A stretch of DNA of 64,000 bases, taken from Lenzites betulinus. Taxonomy: Eukaryota > Basidiomycota > Agaricomycetes > Polyporales > Polyporaceae. The translations under genes were made by a program, and so were the position numbers. Numbering within the stretch: position 1 is the first letter of the stretch; each line of letters opens with the position of its first letter. The DNA is taken from assembly GCA_022264855.1 (NCBI GenBank), contig JABYQU010000006.1, positions 744,001-808,000 on the forward strand, read 5' to 3'. Positions 1 through 11,077 of this stretch are shown piece by piece. Under the pieces are notes generated by a model that was given only the letters and a program-made list of their open reading frames with translations, was not told the DNA's origin and ran no database searches.

Positions 1-1774
1 CCAGTATGGAGGGTATAGAGGAAGCACTGCCTTGCCCAACAAGCACTGAAACTGCACGAGAGGAGTTTCTGCCACACGGCGTTGAGTTTTGAAGGGCTTG
101 TGCTGGCGAAGCGAAGGTTGTTACCCCATGGGGAGTAGTGGGAGGGTTGGAAAGGCGGTCATCCTGGACTTCATCCTGTGTTCTGAGTTCGAATGTGAAG
201 GGCTTGTCGCCATCTTGGGCGGTGTAGACAAGGTCGTGTAGGCGAGCTAAGTCTCCCATCTTCAGCGACGCTGGCTTCACCAGGTTCATTGCTTGCCAGG
301 TGGGAGGAAGAAATCGCTCTGGATGCATCTGGACATCGGCATAGTCGAGTGGTTTGTGGGAGCGGCCTTTGTTCGCGAACACTGCATGGAGTCAGCGGGT
401 AAGATAGGGGTGCAATACATGTACATACTCCATGTGGCAGCGAAGTACGCGTGAATGACGTCCGCCGCTTGTAGGCGATTCCATTCGTCGTCCCAGTTCG
501 GCATGAGCGGGCGCCCCTTCGCGTCGTACTCAAGCCTCATGTCGCGTCGCTGGGGATTCGGTACTGAGGCGGGGAGGGGAGTTAGTGTATGTACGGAGAT
601 GAGGCCTATGACACTTACGTAGTGCACCGTCAGCGAAGCGATTCCAACGGTCTTGTTCGCTCGTCGGTACGCCGCCCTCAAACTCCGTGAAAGAGAGCCC
701 GTGGGCCATGTCACCGGAAGTAAACCTGTATGAAGACACGATCAGCAGTCATAGTGACATATAATGTGCACTACCCACTCAGAACTTTGGATCTTGCCGT
801 CCCTGTCACGTACGCCATACTTGATATGGAACACGGCCGTCCCAATGTTTTCCGCACCGAAACCGACAAGCCCTTGAAGTGTATTCGCAATAACGTCCCG
901 GAGGCCTTCTTGATTCCTAGGATACATGTGAACATGTTATAGAACAGAAACTGCGAGACACACTTACACGAAGCACTGATCTGGGTTAGACTCCTTTGAC
1001 TCCTTTTCTTCATCGGCTTGACGACACCACTTTTGTTGCTCCTCTGGTGGCAATCGAGCGAACATGGCCGCTACGAGTTTTGGCCTGTCGCCTGTGAGGC
1101 CATCACCAAGCTCTGCCTGCACCAGATCGCGGTGTTCCTTAGCCCATAGCGCAGACGCGAAGCCTGCACGTCCTTGCGTTGTACCTAGTAGTGAGGGCTG
1201 CTTCGCAGGTTTTCTTGTCAGCTGCGTCGAGAAATCTGGCGAGTGGTTCTTGTGGTTATTGAACCAGTTCAGGACAGCCTGGAAGGTGGTGGTTAGACTC
1301 CGGCATCGAGCGTCATGGTGCTCAATATACCTTTTGCACATCTTTGGTACCGTGTTGAGGAAATTCGTATGAGTTGGCCACATGTTTGCCGACGATTTTG
1401 GCGAATTCGCCCCGCTGTGTGGAAGGTGTCGCCAGGAATTCCTCTAGCCGAGAGCCGAGATATGCGCGGGCCGCGGCATGACGAGACATGCGCCATTCAA
1501 TGCGTTTGGCACGTTTTGGGCGAGCACCGTCTTGTATAGTAGATTGATTACTGTCGCTATCTTCTGCGGATACTACACTGGCCTTCGCCTTGCCTTTGCT
1601 GCGCTTCTTGACCCTAATGATGACTGCGGGGGATGGGGTGGTGCTGAGCGCGCTTTCATCATCCTGTTCGTCGTCGGAGCCCACTGTACGCCGCTTGTGG
1701 ATTCTCCTCCTTGGCGCAAGACTTTCGGCGTCGCTGTTGTCGTGTTGCGAAGCTTCGGACGGGGTGCTGGGCAT
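1..1774 (-). CDS. Orphan basidiomycete protein with HMG-box-like segment (3' end outside window)
   Basis: The product is not recognised by name. Reading leftwards from the ATG at 1774, exon 1 encodes an acidic/basic low-complexity N-terminus (DSDAES, KKRSKGKAKA) and ends before a GTATAT donor; the intron ends CTAACC...TTCCAG. Exon 2 (about 1288-970) has a GFASALWAKEHRD...LPPEEQQKW stretch that resembles an HMG box. Further exons follow near 925-770, 718-620 and 565-440, and the last one (about 370 down) carries PLDYADVQMHPERF and FTFELRTQDEV and remains open to base 1. All joins are GT-AG with short introns. Proteins of this style are common, uncharacterised and expanded in Agaricomycetes (recollection, not a search). 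DNA binding is inferred only from the HMG resemblance. Confidence 0.6.
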
Positions 1775-2914
1775 CGCGACGCAAGGAGAACAGGTGAGAG
1801 AACAGAAGGAAGGGCGGGTGTTGCGGTAAGTTCAGGGCCAAGGGCGTCTTCAGGGGTGACGAGTACACCGCGTGGCAGAAGACGGGATGTTCGTGTTGGA
1901 AACGCGTCCATGCCAGGACGCGTCGCGTTGCGGACAAAGCCGAATGTAACCGCCCGGCCTTGAACATGCCATCCGCCTCGATTGCCACAGGCGACCTGTC
2001 ATTCTGAGGGGACTTCAGCAAAAGCTTGGTCAGTAGTAACACGCGGGGCTGCTCACAGGAAGATAGGCGTAGAGAGCAACCACGTGACGCGGTAACGCAG
2101 GTCGGCGTACGGCGCCGGAGAAACGAGTGCACCTCGCGTTGGCCGTGGCTTGGCGGAGAGGTATCGCAGCGGTCGAGGAGGGCCAGCCATGCGCCACCGT
2201 CCAGATCCGGAGTGTGACGAGGTAGGGTACCCTAGGTACTCGAGGACTTAGTAGTCGTTCGAGTACCCTGGCGAGACGGTAGTCTGGCACAAGGGCGAGG
2301 GGAAGGGCGAGGGTGTTTCTTGCGGGCTACGTAGCGAGGCGAGCGTAACATGTAAAGATGACATACCGTATGCACGCCAATGACATCTGCCCTTCGACTT
2401 TTGTCAACGCTATTGTTGCGTTTCCCTACATTGGCCGCCGCGAGTGAGGATCTGTGCTTGGAAATGAGCTGTCGTGCTTCGGCAATGGAAAGTGTGACTT
2501 ACTTGCTCTTTCAACTTCTGGCGTGGTATTTCAGAAGAGATAGAGGGACGGAGGAGAGCAGCCAGGAGGAAGAGGGAGGAGCAAGCAAGAGGAGAAAGAG
2601 CGCCAGCCAGCACAAGTCCCGACCTTACTGTCTACTAGTTGAGTTGTAAGTCCGCGTTAGCCAGCGCGTACTTACTCTTCTTACCATTTGTCAATACACA
2701 TTAAAAGTCCGCTTAAAGCAATCTAGTTAACGTTCTCACGGTCGAAGCGCTGAGATTTCCGAAAACGCGAAGTCCAGCTCACCCGTCTTGTCATAGACCA
2801 TTCGCCTCTAGATCCCCTCTCCTCCCTCCACTCTCTGCTGCAGCCTGTCTGGACCGTTAATCGAGGTATTCACGCCATTATTGAACATTACGCGCACATT
2901 TACTGACTGTTCTA
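1775..2914. promoter_or_regulatory. Divergent intergenic region
   Basis: This interval separates two divergently transcribed intron-rich genes and must hold both promoters. No convincing coding exon was found. It contains a palindrome (AGGGTACCCT, 2225-2234) directly followed by one arm of an inverted repeat (GGTACTCGA at 2236-2244, complement at 2260-2268). Purine-rich and pyrimidine-rich stretches occur near 2560-2600 and 2815-2840. No clear TATA box was picked out. Confidence 0.35.
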
Positions 2915-5298
2915 ATGCCAGGCAAACTCATCGTACACGCGCGTCACATTCGCCCCTCGCTCCCTCGCTGGTATCAGGCTCGGACCCGCTTCGGATCCTT
3001 CGCAACCCCGCCGATTGGATGTAAGTAATCCAACTTCATTGTGTTTTGAAAGATTTACTCACCGTACGTGCCAGCCTTTCGCTCTTTTTCCCAACAGCGC
3101 ACTGCTTCGAGGACGACTGTTACGTCCCCTCGAACAGTAAGGGCTTTCTGCCTGTTGGCAGAAAGTCTCGTCAAATCTCTTCGTGCACCAACGTGCAACT
3201 GTGGTAACTTCATTCGGTTGGCCTTCTCCCCATCATCTGCATGTCCCATACTATTACAGTACGACGAATCCACCGTGAGCTTTCCATTCGGCTTATAATC
3301 CGCTCGGTGACTGATAATATCAGAACCCACGGGTGGCTGGCATGATGCCCTCGTTTTTGCAGATATCGACCACTCGGATTATGTCGTAACTTCCCCGAAC
3401 ATGAACTTCGTCCCTCAGCCTGTCATCGGTCTCATCCAAGTACATGTCTGCGAAGACCTTCGGTATGGCCTGCACGACCCCCTTCAATGGCCCCAAATTC
3501 TCGCTCCAGGCTACGAGTTTCTTGCCGCAGTCCCTCGTCGTGATTCGGCCCGGGCCGCCTGGTCGCCTATGTGGTGGACACCTCAAGACGGCGACTTTGA
3601 GCCCCTCGAGGGGTCCATATTTCGGTCTCTAGGTCACATTGCGCTGAGCTCGTTGGATCGTCTTCGACCTCTCGTCAAATCCCTAAGCAACGAGGTCGCT
3701 ATTCACATGGCACGTGAGGGACATTCATCTCGACTACACAATCTCTCACGCGAAATGACGCGAGCCTTCGAGAGGTTAGAATATCTCCCGTCCACGTTCA
3801 GAGATCTACGAATCCAAGTACGACAGGTTCAACGTTTCTGGATCATGACAAAGGCATACCTCGAATACGCCGATGTCGTGGCGGCAGCCTCTGCACAAGT
3901 CACCGGGGACTTCGTACCCGATACCGCTCTGATGGGCGGATTCACCACCGATCCGGAGCTCGTGCAACAGCTCACGCACGCTGGGATACCCGTCTGGTTC
4001 CTCCGACCGCAAGGGTCCATGCAGAAGTCGCACGTTCAGTGTGTAGTTCTAGTGCAGGAGCCACGGCCTGAAGAGATTGTCCAGCAACACTGGCTGGCCG
4101 ACTTGCCACCGATCTATTCCGGGCTCACTGGCGCAAAGCACATTGACAGCGTCTCACGCGCGGTGCTCTCATACATGGACATCTCCGAATCACCGCTCTT
4201 GGTGCGCTATGACGCCTCTTCCTTGCAACAAGGAGCAGAAACTCCGCTTCCGTCGAATGGTGGTCCTAGCAAACTACGCTCGGTACCGAAGAAAGCCAGT
4301 AAGAAGCCTTGTAAGTTACCCTTGGATTGACACTGGATTTCCTCGCTGATCTTGCTTGCTTCCTAGATGATCGTGTGCATCCGAGTCATACTCGCGGCCG
4401 CGACAAGTTTGTCGACGTCGCCCACAAGTGGATGCCGGTACAGCTCGTACCTTGGAAGAATGCCATGTTGTCTACGGATCGCTCCCAACCTCAGAGGCCC
4501 GCAGCAGAAATCTGGGGGTATTGGATCCCGGACCCCGCTCTCCTGCTCGGCTGCTCGTCCCCGGAGCGCATGTATCGCTACTTTTCCACCTGGCTCCGCG
4601 TACGACCTGCGTGGCTGTACCTCCTGAGTAATGGAAGGAGCAGGCCCACCCGCGTTGCCACGCAATGGTGGCGGGACTTCCTCAATGGCGACATGCCAGC
4701 AATGCTGGAGAATGAAGCCTCCGAATCTGCAGCGACCACACGGCGAGCCAAGCGTCTTCACGGGATTCGAGAAGTTTTCGGAGCGGTACTGAACATCAAC
4801 GACTACACCCCACACGACCCGTATACGCGCATTAGCTGGTTCGAATACCATTTCTCAGCGACGCAGACCAGTTTGTGTCCGTTCATCATTTGGGAAATGT
4901 ATGAACTGGGCTTTCGCTACGAACTTCTTGCCCTCGATCGTGTATTGGTCCCACCGCGCCCGGACCTCAACGAGGCAGATCGCGAAGAGCTCCTGGCCCG
5001 CGTGTTCGCGCAATACGATCTATATCAGCTGCACTCCCTCCCAGGCACACCGGTAGGTTTGGCAGCGCGCATCCCACAAGCTCGCGCCCGCACTCTGGAA
5101 GCGATGCGGTGTGTTCTCATCCGATGGCCCCTTTGTCCTGCGAACATTCGTACAGCTGCGCCTCTCACTATGGCCACCCACCCCGACATGATCAAGAACG
5201 TAGAGCAGGAGCTGGCGGACTTCTACGTCCATACGTTCTTCGAGTACTCCGGCCGTGCTCCTCTAGTCCCTCATATGCTCCCTTCAGCAACGTCATAG
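2915..5298 (+). CDS. Orphan 722-aa protein of an expanded Agaricomycete family
   Basis: Five exons join in frame: 2915-3020, 3075-3203, 3260-3274, 3324-4310 and 4367-5298; every intron is GT-AG, 49-56 nt, and all joins are phase 1, giving 722 residues. The third exon is only 15 nt and is the least certain. The middle of the protein has GGWHDALVFADIDHSDYV and later AGIPVWFLRP; the C-terminal part is rich in Trp and Arg (WLRVRPAWLYLLSNGR). I recall this arrangement as a repeated, uncharacterised family in Agaricomycetes, often near transposons, but know no function. There is no signal peptide or membrane segment. The ATG at 2915 is chosen because exon 1 then splices in phase with everything downstream. 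Confidence 0.65.
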
Positions 5299-5623
5299 CA
5301 TTATGTCGATTATGAGGTACACAGGTATTGACGATCGGCTTCCCGCTCATCAACCCGAGGACAACGGCTACGAGTGCTAGCACTATACTCCATCGTTTTC
5401 GTCATCCGTGATCGGGTATCGGTATAATCGAACTATTTATCTCCAGAGCATGATACGGCTGTAACAAGCTAAAGCTTAGTCACATGACTTCGAAGTCAGG
5501 AAGTCCGCAAGCACGCGGACGAGGGGAGCTCGAGCATTGCATGGGCGGCTTGCCCTCTCAGCTTCACCATTCATCACTGTGTACCATCTTACCTAACTAC
5601 TGTTCAAACGATTGTGAGCTACG
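5299..5623. other. Intergenic spacer
   Basis: This is the 3' flank of the 722-aa gene and the 5' flank of the coiled-coil/proline-repeat gene. Nothing else is recognisable in it. Confidence 0.3.
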
Positions 5624-7284
5624 ATGTCTTTACGGGAGAAACAATTGGCCGAAGTAAAGTATTTCAACAAGTCATCAACACAACATAATTATTAATGGAT
5701 TTCACGAACTGCAGGCTCTGAAGGTTGCCCAGCTGGAGCTGTCACAAGCTAGGGAAACCATCCACCTACAGAACATGAAGATTGTCGATCTCGAAGCGAA
5801 GTTGGAGTTGGCGACACGGAACCTGAAGGCGGAGGCGTCAGCCGTCAACGAACAGGGAGTAGACGATGCCCGCGAGAAGGAGATCGTCATACGTATGGGG
5901 AAGATGTTCGCCATCGTAATCCAGCCATGGGTTAGTGGGCCGGATATCAAGAGTATCTTCGCGACACCATGCCCAGATGTGCGATGGGATGACCCTCGTC
6001 GATGGTTGCAAATTGTTCCTGATGATTCAGACGCTCTCCCCTATCTCATGGCTGAACTGTACCAGTGGGTAAATCCTGAAGACCATCACCTTATAGGATT
6101 ACCAGCCCATCGCGGGGTAAGTACCATTAACTCCGATTATCAATGTGGGCATAGGATAACATCGGAATGATCGGCATTCAGAACTTTGCGCGAGGCGTCT
6201 CAAGTATGCGCTCGGCGAATTATTACAGCGCATGTTTGCTAATGCCAACACCGCACAAAGAGGTCCGGACGCTCTCCCCTCTGTCCCCTCCATGTATCCT
6301 GCGCCGCCCGTGATTCCTGCTCGCCCCGCGTATCCTGCGCCGCCCGTGATTCCTGCTCGCCCCGCGTATCCCGCGCCGCCCGAGATTCCTGCTCGCCCCG
6401 CATATCCCGCGCCGCCCGCGCTTCCTGCTCGCCCCGCATATCCCGCGCCGCCCGCGCTTCCTGCTCGCCCCGCATATCCCGCGCCTCCTGCTCTCCCCGC
6501 GGAGTCTCGGAGCACCATGGAGCAGCCTCCTTCCATCAATCGTCCCTTTCAAGATGATCCTACCGATGGATATGTAGAAATCGATGAGCAGACCGACAAT
6601 GAAGCCGGACCCGGGACGGAGACATCAGACGAGGACAATTCCAGTGGCGCTTCTGGTCCAGGTGTGTTTATTGTTGTGGGACATCCGTGCAAGCTCATAG
6701 TACTCATGCATTTCTATACAGTATTTCAGCCTACCAGAGGCGGCCTTGGAGCTCCTCTGCATATACATAATTCCCGCTCTCTTCCTCCCGTTATCCCCCC
6801 TCATATGCAGGGAAACCACGAGCCTCCCCCTCTCCCTACCTTCAACCCCCAAGAGCGTCGAGCTCCTGCCGGTGGCTTGCCCGTGACCCGAGCATTCTCC
6901 GGACCTGCGCCTTACGGATTTGCGCGTGCGCCGATGGTACGTGCGTTTTCAAACACCCCCCCTGCTCAGCCCCTTGTTCCTGCTCCAAAGCACGTCGAAC
7001 ATCCCCATCCACGCACTGCAAACCCCCAGGGCAGCGGCAATAACACACCGAGTCCACCGATGCAGAGTCCTCATCCAACTCCAACGCCGCCCCTTGATAC
7101 AGTCCCAGAACCTCCAGTAGCTCACCGCGGATCACGCCGCGCACAGAGAGGCCGTGGGCGCAAGGCTGGTTCCCAGGGTGGGAACACTGACATTGACGAG
7201 GTACCTGATGAGGGCGAAGGTGTGCACACTCGACGAAGCGGGAGGGCAACTCGTTCCTCAACTCGCAAGACTGCCAAGAAATAG
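5624..7284 (+). CDS. Coiled-coil plus proline-repeat orphan protein
   Basis: Exon 1 (5624-5653) joins in phase to exon 2 at 5715. Exon 2 encodes a heptad-like coiled coil (LKVAQLELSQARETI... DLEAKLELATRNLKAEA), then CPDVRWDDPRRWLQ and AELYQWVNPEDHHLIG, ending at a GTAAGT donor at 6119. A following short exon (from about 6158) reads NFARGVSSMRSANYY, like the F...RS pattern seen in other basidiomycete orphan proteins. How it connects to the long downstream frame (about 6184-7284) could not be settled. That frame carries a YPAPP-x-IPARPA tandem repeat, an acidic patch (EIDEQTDNEAGPGTETSDED) and a basic C-terminus (RRAQRGRGRKA, TRSSTRKTAKK). The large acidic/Pro-rich orphan gene at 31-37 kb has a similar build. 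Function unknown. Confidence 0.5.
6296..6500 (+). repeat. 36-bp coding tandem repeat (12-residue Pro/Ala unit)
   Basis: About five to six consecutive 36-bp units encode YPAPP-x-(I/L)PARPA. The third-position differences between units are few (GTG ATT, GAG ATT, GCG CTT variants), so the array is fairly young. It keeps frame, as expected for a translated repeat. Confidence 0.85.
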
Positions 7285-7919
7285 TAGGACAGGTGTGTAG
7301 CTCAAATCGTATGTGCTGTACGTTTGTATTGATAGTACTTCGAAATGGGTAGTAGACATACGATCATGGTAGATGTAAAGGCGTTCGGAAGACGCGGGGG
7401 TAGAGACGATGGCGGCGCAATCGTTTCCTCGTCCTCGCGGCGTGCAAACGCGCCGCGAGAGCAGGCAAGGCGCCCAAAGAGGTCGAAGAGGTCGGCGGTG
7501 AGGCGAGCAAGAGCGAGGAGGTGGGCAGAGGGCGAGGAAGGAGCGGGCAGGACGAGGAGGACGCCCATGCAGCGCAGTACAAGATGGGGTACAACATCAG
7601 GTATTGTAAGTTCGAACACAACGTCGTACTCTTCCTCTCCGCCGTCTTCGCGTCAGGGGCCGAGAACAAAGGGGATCGCTCGACCCTAGTACGGCACAAG
7701 AACGAGCCCTGGTGGTGGCGCATACGGTGTTCCCCGTTGCGCTGGAGCCAGCGCTGGCGGTCTCTACCACCGCCAAAGGCGGGACACAGGGCGTGCCGAC
7801 GACGGGGCCGTACTGACGCGGCCCGTAAGCTCGGGCCCATGGAGGGTGGTGGGGACGAAGCCGATGGGCAGGGTGTGCAGGAACGGCATGCGGATAGCTG
7901 CCATCCCCCCTCCTGTGTG
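7285..7919. other. Gene-poor GC-rich interval
   Basis: No frame here has convincing protein-like composition or splice structure. Open frames on both strands are Arg/Ser/Pro-rich and look like GC artefacts. It may hold decayed sequence from the same retroelement as the RNase H relic just downstream. Confidence 0.3.
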
Positions 7920-8150
7920 CTAAGAGCCACTTATGCGTCAGCGCAGACCTTGTGTATATTCGGAGCCCTCTCATTTGATTGCGAGCTAATCGCATAATTC
8001 ATGGCGATGGCACACAGATATCTCAAACGGTACCGGCACGTGCATATTTTCTGCGACAATGAAAGCGCTATCATGAGCCTCACTGACCCAATGGACGGAC
8101 GCATGGCGGCGGTCAGCGCAGCAAGTATTTTCGCCACACACATATCCGCC
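7920..8150 (+). pseudogene. RNase H relic of a non-LTR (LINE-type) retroelement
   Basis: The frame reads ...FDCELIA, a stop, then MAMAHRYLKRYRHVHIFCDNESAIMSLTDP. This matches the RNase H pattern of fungal LINE polyproteins: an acidic AxxAELxAI segment followed some 30 residues later by VHIFSDNxSA. The second half degenerates after about 8130 and no reverse transcriptase is visible upstream. The in-frame stop and lack of flanking domains mark it as a fragment. Identification rests on motif memory. Confidence 0.5.
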
Positions 8151-8199
8151 ACCCTGCGTTCCGCAGAGCTCGACGGTCATGTCGACGGCGTCCCGCGCG

Positions 8200-8660
8200 G
8201 CGCTCTGCCCGTCTCGTCGTCTCCCTCGACGTCCGCGCTGTCGTCGTGTCACCGCGCTCCACGCGGTGCCGCGTGCGGTCGCGCAGCGCGCACCTCTGGC
8301 TCGACGCGCGGCGCTCTCACCGTCTCACCATATCGCGCGACACGCCGTGCTCTCCTAGTGTGACCCCAGCACGTCTCACTCGACGCGCCGCGCTCTCTTC
8401 GTCTGACCGTCTCCCACGACGCGGCGCGCTCTCCCTGTCTCAGCTTCTCAGCGTCTTGCTCGACGCGCGCAAGCCCGCCGTCACACCGTCTCGCGCGACA
8501 CCGACCTCCCGCTCGCCGTACCGCTCTCTCTCGACACCATACCGCTCTCCGCTCACCCTTCTCGCACCTTCGCTCGAACCGCGACCGCGCCCTTCACTCG
8601 ACGCCCGTCCCCTTCTGCCTCGCGCCTCGCTCGCCCCTCTCGACCAGTCACTCGAACCGC
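8200..8660. other. GC-rich, CTCGACGCG-rich low-complexity DNA
   Basis: Degenerate copies of CTCGACGCGC(G)GCGCTCTC recur many times between about 8230 and 8500, often next to GTCTC. The whole stretch is pyrimidine- and CpG-rich. The long open frame through it (Arg/Ser/Pro) looks like a composition effect. Confidence 0.5.
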
Positions 8661-8790
8661 GACCACCGCAAGCCCTCCGCGACCACCGCAAGCCCTCCGC
8701 GACCACCGCAAGCCCTCCGCGACCACCGCAAGCCCTCCGCGACCACCGCAAGCCCTCCGCGACCACCGCAAGCCCTCCGCGACCACCACA
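8659..8790. repeat. 20-bp tandem repeat, about 6.5 copies
   Basis: The unit GCGACCACCGCAAGCCCTCC repeats perfectly from 8659; the final unit is changed to GACCACCACAAGC. The array ends about 10 bases before the ATG of the HicA-like gene. A 20-bp unit shifts reading frame each copy, so it is not maintained as coding sequence. Confidence 0.9.
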
Positions 8791-8796
8791 AGCATC

Positions 8797-9292
8797 ATGC
8801 CGTTGACTGCCGAATCTCAAAAGGTCAGCTATCACGGTATCAGCGCGTATGGTACTCACTGGTTAGTAGGTACTCCAGTCGATTTTCAAATCGACCAAGA
8901 ACGCGCGGTGCGCATTCGACTGGAAGAAATTCAACGAGGTACGTATGGGGCGTTTCCGTCGGTAGCTTCACTAACTTGTTCGTAGGCCATGGTGGAGCTG
9001 GGATTCGACATCAGCCGCGCGGGTGTGGAATTCCGTTACAAGGTCCCCGCGCGCTGGGGTGGGGGGACATTCGTTTTGCACATGGTAAGCATCCGTTACC
9101 TCGCTGCTACTGTTGCTAACTCGTTTATTACAGGATCACAAGCATAAAATGGAGCGATCGCGACAAAATTAGTAAGTGCTCATAAGTTTCTAACGGTTTA
9201 TTATATTGACGCGCTCGTACAGCGTGAAGACACGCCTCGCGCGCGCGTTTGGGTGGGCGAGCGGAACTTTCGACGACGTGAACGACTTTTGA
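8797..9292 (+). CDS. Small HicA-like domain protein, five exons
   Basis: Five exons join in phase: 8797-8823, 8870-8938, 8986-9084, 9134-9171 and 9223-9292, for 100 residues. Introns are 46-51 nt with GT-AG ends. The product reads FDWKKFNEAMVELGF, then GVEFRYKVPARWGG, TFVLHMDHKHKMER and RLARAFGWASGTFDDV. This follows the pattern of a fungal family whose members read WxxFxxxMxxxGF...GSxxxFxPP...FHRPHxxxxxxxxLxxxxxRLxxxYGW. I regard that family as having a HicA-like (dsRBD-like) fold, by memory and not by search. In fungi such domains are usually C-terminal parts of larger proteins, so more exons may lie upstream beyond the 20-bp repeat. No HicB-like partner is visible and a toxin role is not implied. 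Confidence 0.6.
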
Positions 9293-9552
9293 GTCTCGCG
9301 GTATCATGTACGGTACTCTACTGGCAAGTCTGGGTAAATGAGAACGGGTTTTTTTGCGGTGCGGCGCACGTCCTAATACTGATTGCTCGTTGTACGCGAT
9401 CGGACGTCCAGCTGCAGGCAGTTGTAATACGCGATCGGAGGCGCAGGCACGCGGGGGGACGTTGATCATGGGCCTGCGGGGTAATATGGGGCGTAAGTAG
9501 GCGTAGTCAAGAATATCTAAATGTATTCCATTTACACTTTACTATTACATAC
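9293..9552. other. Intergenic, nothing recognised
   Basis: The composition shifts from GC-rich to mixed. No exon, terminal repeat or RNA gene was recognised. Confidence 0.3.
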
Positions 9553-9640
9553 AGCTCTATAGCGTAGTGGCTCGCGCGTTTCACTAATACTACGTTTTGT
9601 ATATGTTCCGCGTTCGATCCCGGCTAATGCTATAGTTTTT
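9553..9640 (+). tRNA. tRNA-like pol III unit (degraded tRNA or SINE head)
   Basis: A good A box (TAGCGTAGTGG, 9560-9570) is followed about 45 nt later by a good B box (GTTCGATCCC, 9612-9621). A T run (GTTTTTTCG) near 9636 could terminate pol III. The would-be acceptor arms AGCTCTA and TAATGCT pair in 5 of 7 positions, and the T stem is imperfect. No convincing anticodon arm could be folded by eye. It is therefore called tRNA-like; a SINE head is the alternative. Confidence 0.45.
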
Positions 9641-11047
9641 TCGTGGTTGCAACTACAATAGACGCCTACCTAAGTTGCAACATACCACTATTTATTACAC
9701 GTAGATAGTTGTAATAACTGTTGTATACTCTACGCACGTCCACATAGTTGTTCGCGGGGGCCACCCCAAAACCCGCCTCATCGCTACCCTACGTAGACGG
9801 CCGCTCGGGCATTACTCGATGTACCCTACCTACTTCGCTGTACAGAAGTTCCAGGTACTTTTTGCATAGCTTTAAGGATCTTATAAGTACTCATAAGCGA
9901 GGGTCTTCGCTTCTGATGAGGGCGAGTCACTGATGAGTCGGCTACTGAGTTACAATACAGGCGCTCAATATAATAACTGAGAATGCCTCAATTATCATGC
10001 ATCATAATCATCGTGTATATGATAAGCGCTCATCAGCAGCGCTCAGAATTTGCGACGAATCATGTAACACGCAAGCACGCCGTTACATTATTCCAAGCTC
10101 ACGTTAAGTGGCATAATATTCATTTAGTAGCTGTACCTGACATAGGCACCCTGCCGCGATACATCTATATGTTAATTAAGGACGTGGCATAAAACTGATA
10201 CGTCTCATTGTGCGAGCTTACCGTGTTTCTTCGTCTTACAACTTTGCCCACGGGAGTCTTACGGTAAGGCAGAGATAAGTGAGAGCGAGACACCTAGCTT
10301 TCCGATGCCCAGTCATCGAGGAGGAGCTCTAATGTCGGGCTGGATCTAGATGTTATCTAGATGTGCTTATATAAGACGCCCACTGCACACAGGACGTTTT
10401 ACAAGAAATCACTACACCTTCTTCAAGTTGACGTTCACTGAACCTGTCTATAGCAGCCTGGCTTTCAAGTAGTACTAGCCTGCCCCAGTGTGTGCCATCA
10501 TGTTGCACTAATAACAGAGAGAGTCCAACACTCACGGCTGAGTTCCGGTTTGTGAGGGGTGTCTAACATTCATGTTAAGGGAACCTTCAACGTCTCACCT
10601 ACTTTGGGCTAGGTCTAGGAGAGGACGATGCTCTTGCGTGTGTATCTGAGACTTTGAGAAAGTATGCGTCAAGGCCAATTGCAGATCTCAGAGGACTCAA
10701 AGGAGTCATATCTTACAGGTACGTCTTGCTACGCCCATGATCAACTTACGCCCCACCCTCTCTATGTACTGTATAGTTAAGCCAGATTTTTTCTGGTGGT
10801 CATATATGTACTACTAGGAGGAGTGCATGGGGCAAGCTTGCCTTTTGCAGGGAGCAGAAGGTCGGGGGGAGCTTACGTTTTACGGTGTCTTACGTTTACG
10901 ACAGAGCTCACGAAACCGTTGCTTCAAGTACAGCAAAGTCACAGCTCTCAGATCTCAGTCTCCAAGGTTCAAAGTGTGATATTGTGTCTTCAACAGCCCA
11001 CGGGTGGACTGATGCTATTACCAATCTCAGTATCCTTCAGACACGCC
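9641..11047. other. Gene-poor interval upstream of a Helitron-like end
   Basis: No exon with protein-like composition was found on either strand. If the Helitron-like terminus at 11077 is real, part of this stretch is probably the body of a non-autonomous element; no helicase is visible. Confidence 0.3.
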
Positions 11048-11077
11048 GCCCGTGCGTAGCACGGGCCTACCGTCTAG
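11048..11077 (+). mobile_element. Helitron-like 3' terminus (hairpin + CTAG)
   Basis: A perfect 8-bp stem with a 3-nt loop (GCCCGTGC-GTA-GCACGGGC, 11048-11066) is followed by 7 nt and then CTAG (11074-11077) and a T. Known Helitrons end in CTRR about 10 nt after a GC-rich hairpin and insert between A and T, so the geometry fits. No RepHel gene and no certain TC-starting 5' end was found; a non-autonomous element is inferred. Confidence 0.5.

Noticed and set aside
8246..8859. Long Arg/Ser/Pro frames on both strands
   Set aside because: Composition artefact of GC-rich simple repeats; the 20-bp unit shifts frame, so no protein is being conserved.
9553..9640. A functional tRNA gene
   Set aside because: A and B boxes are good but acceptor and T stems pair poorly and no anticodon arm is clear; kept only as tRNA-like.
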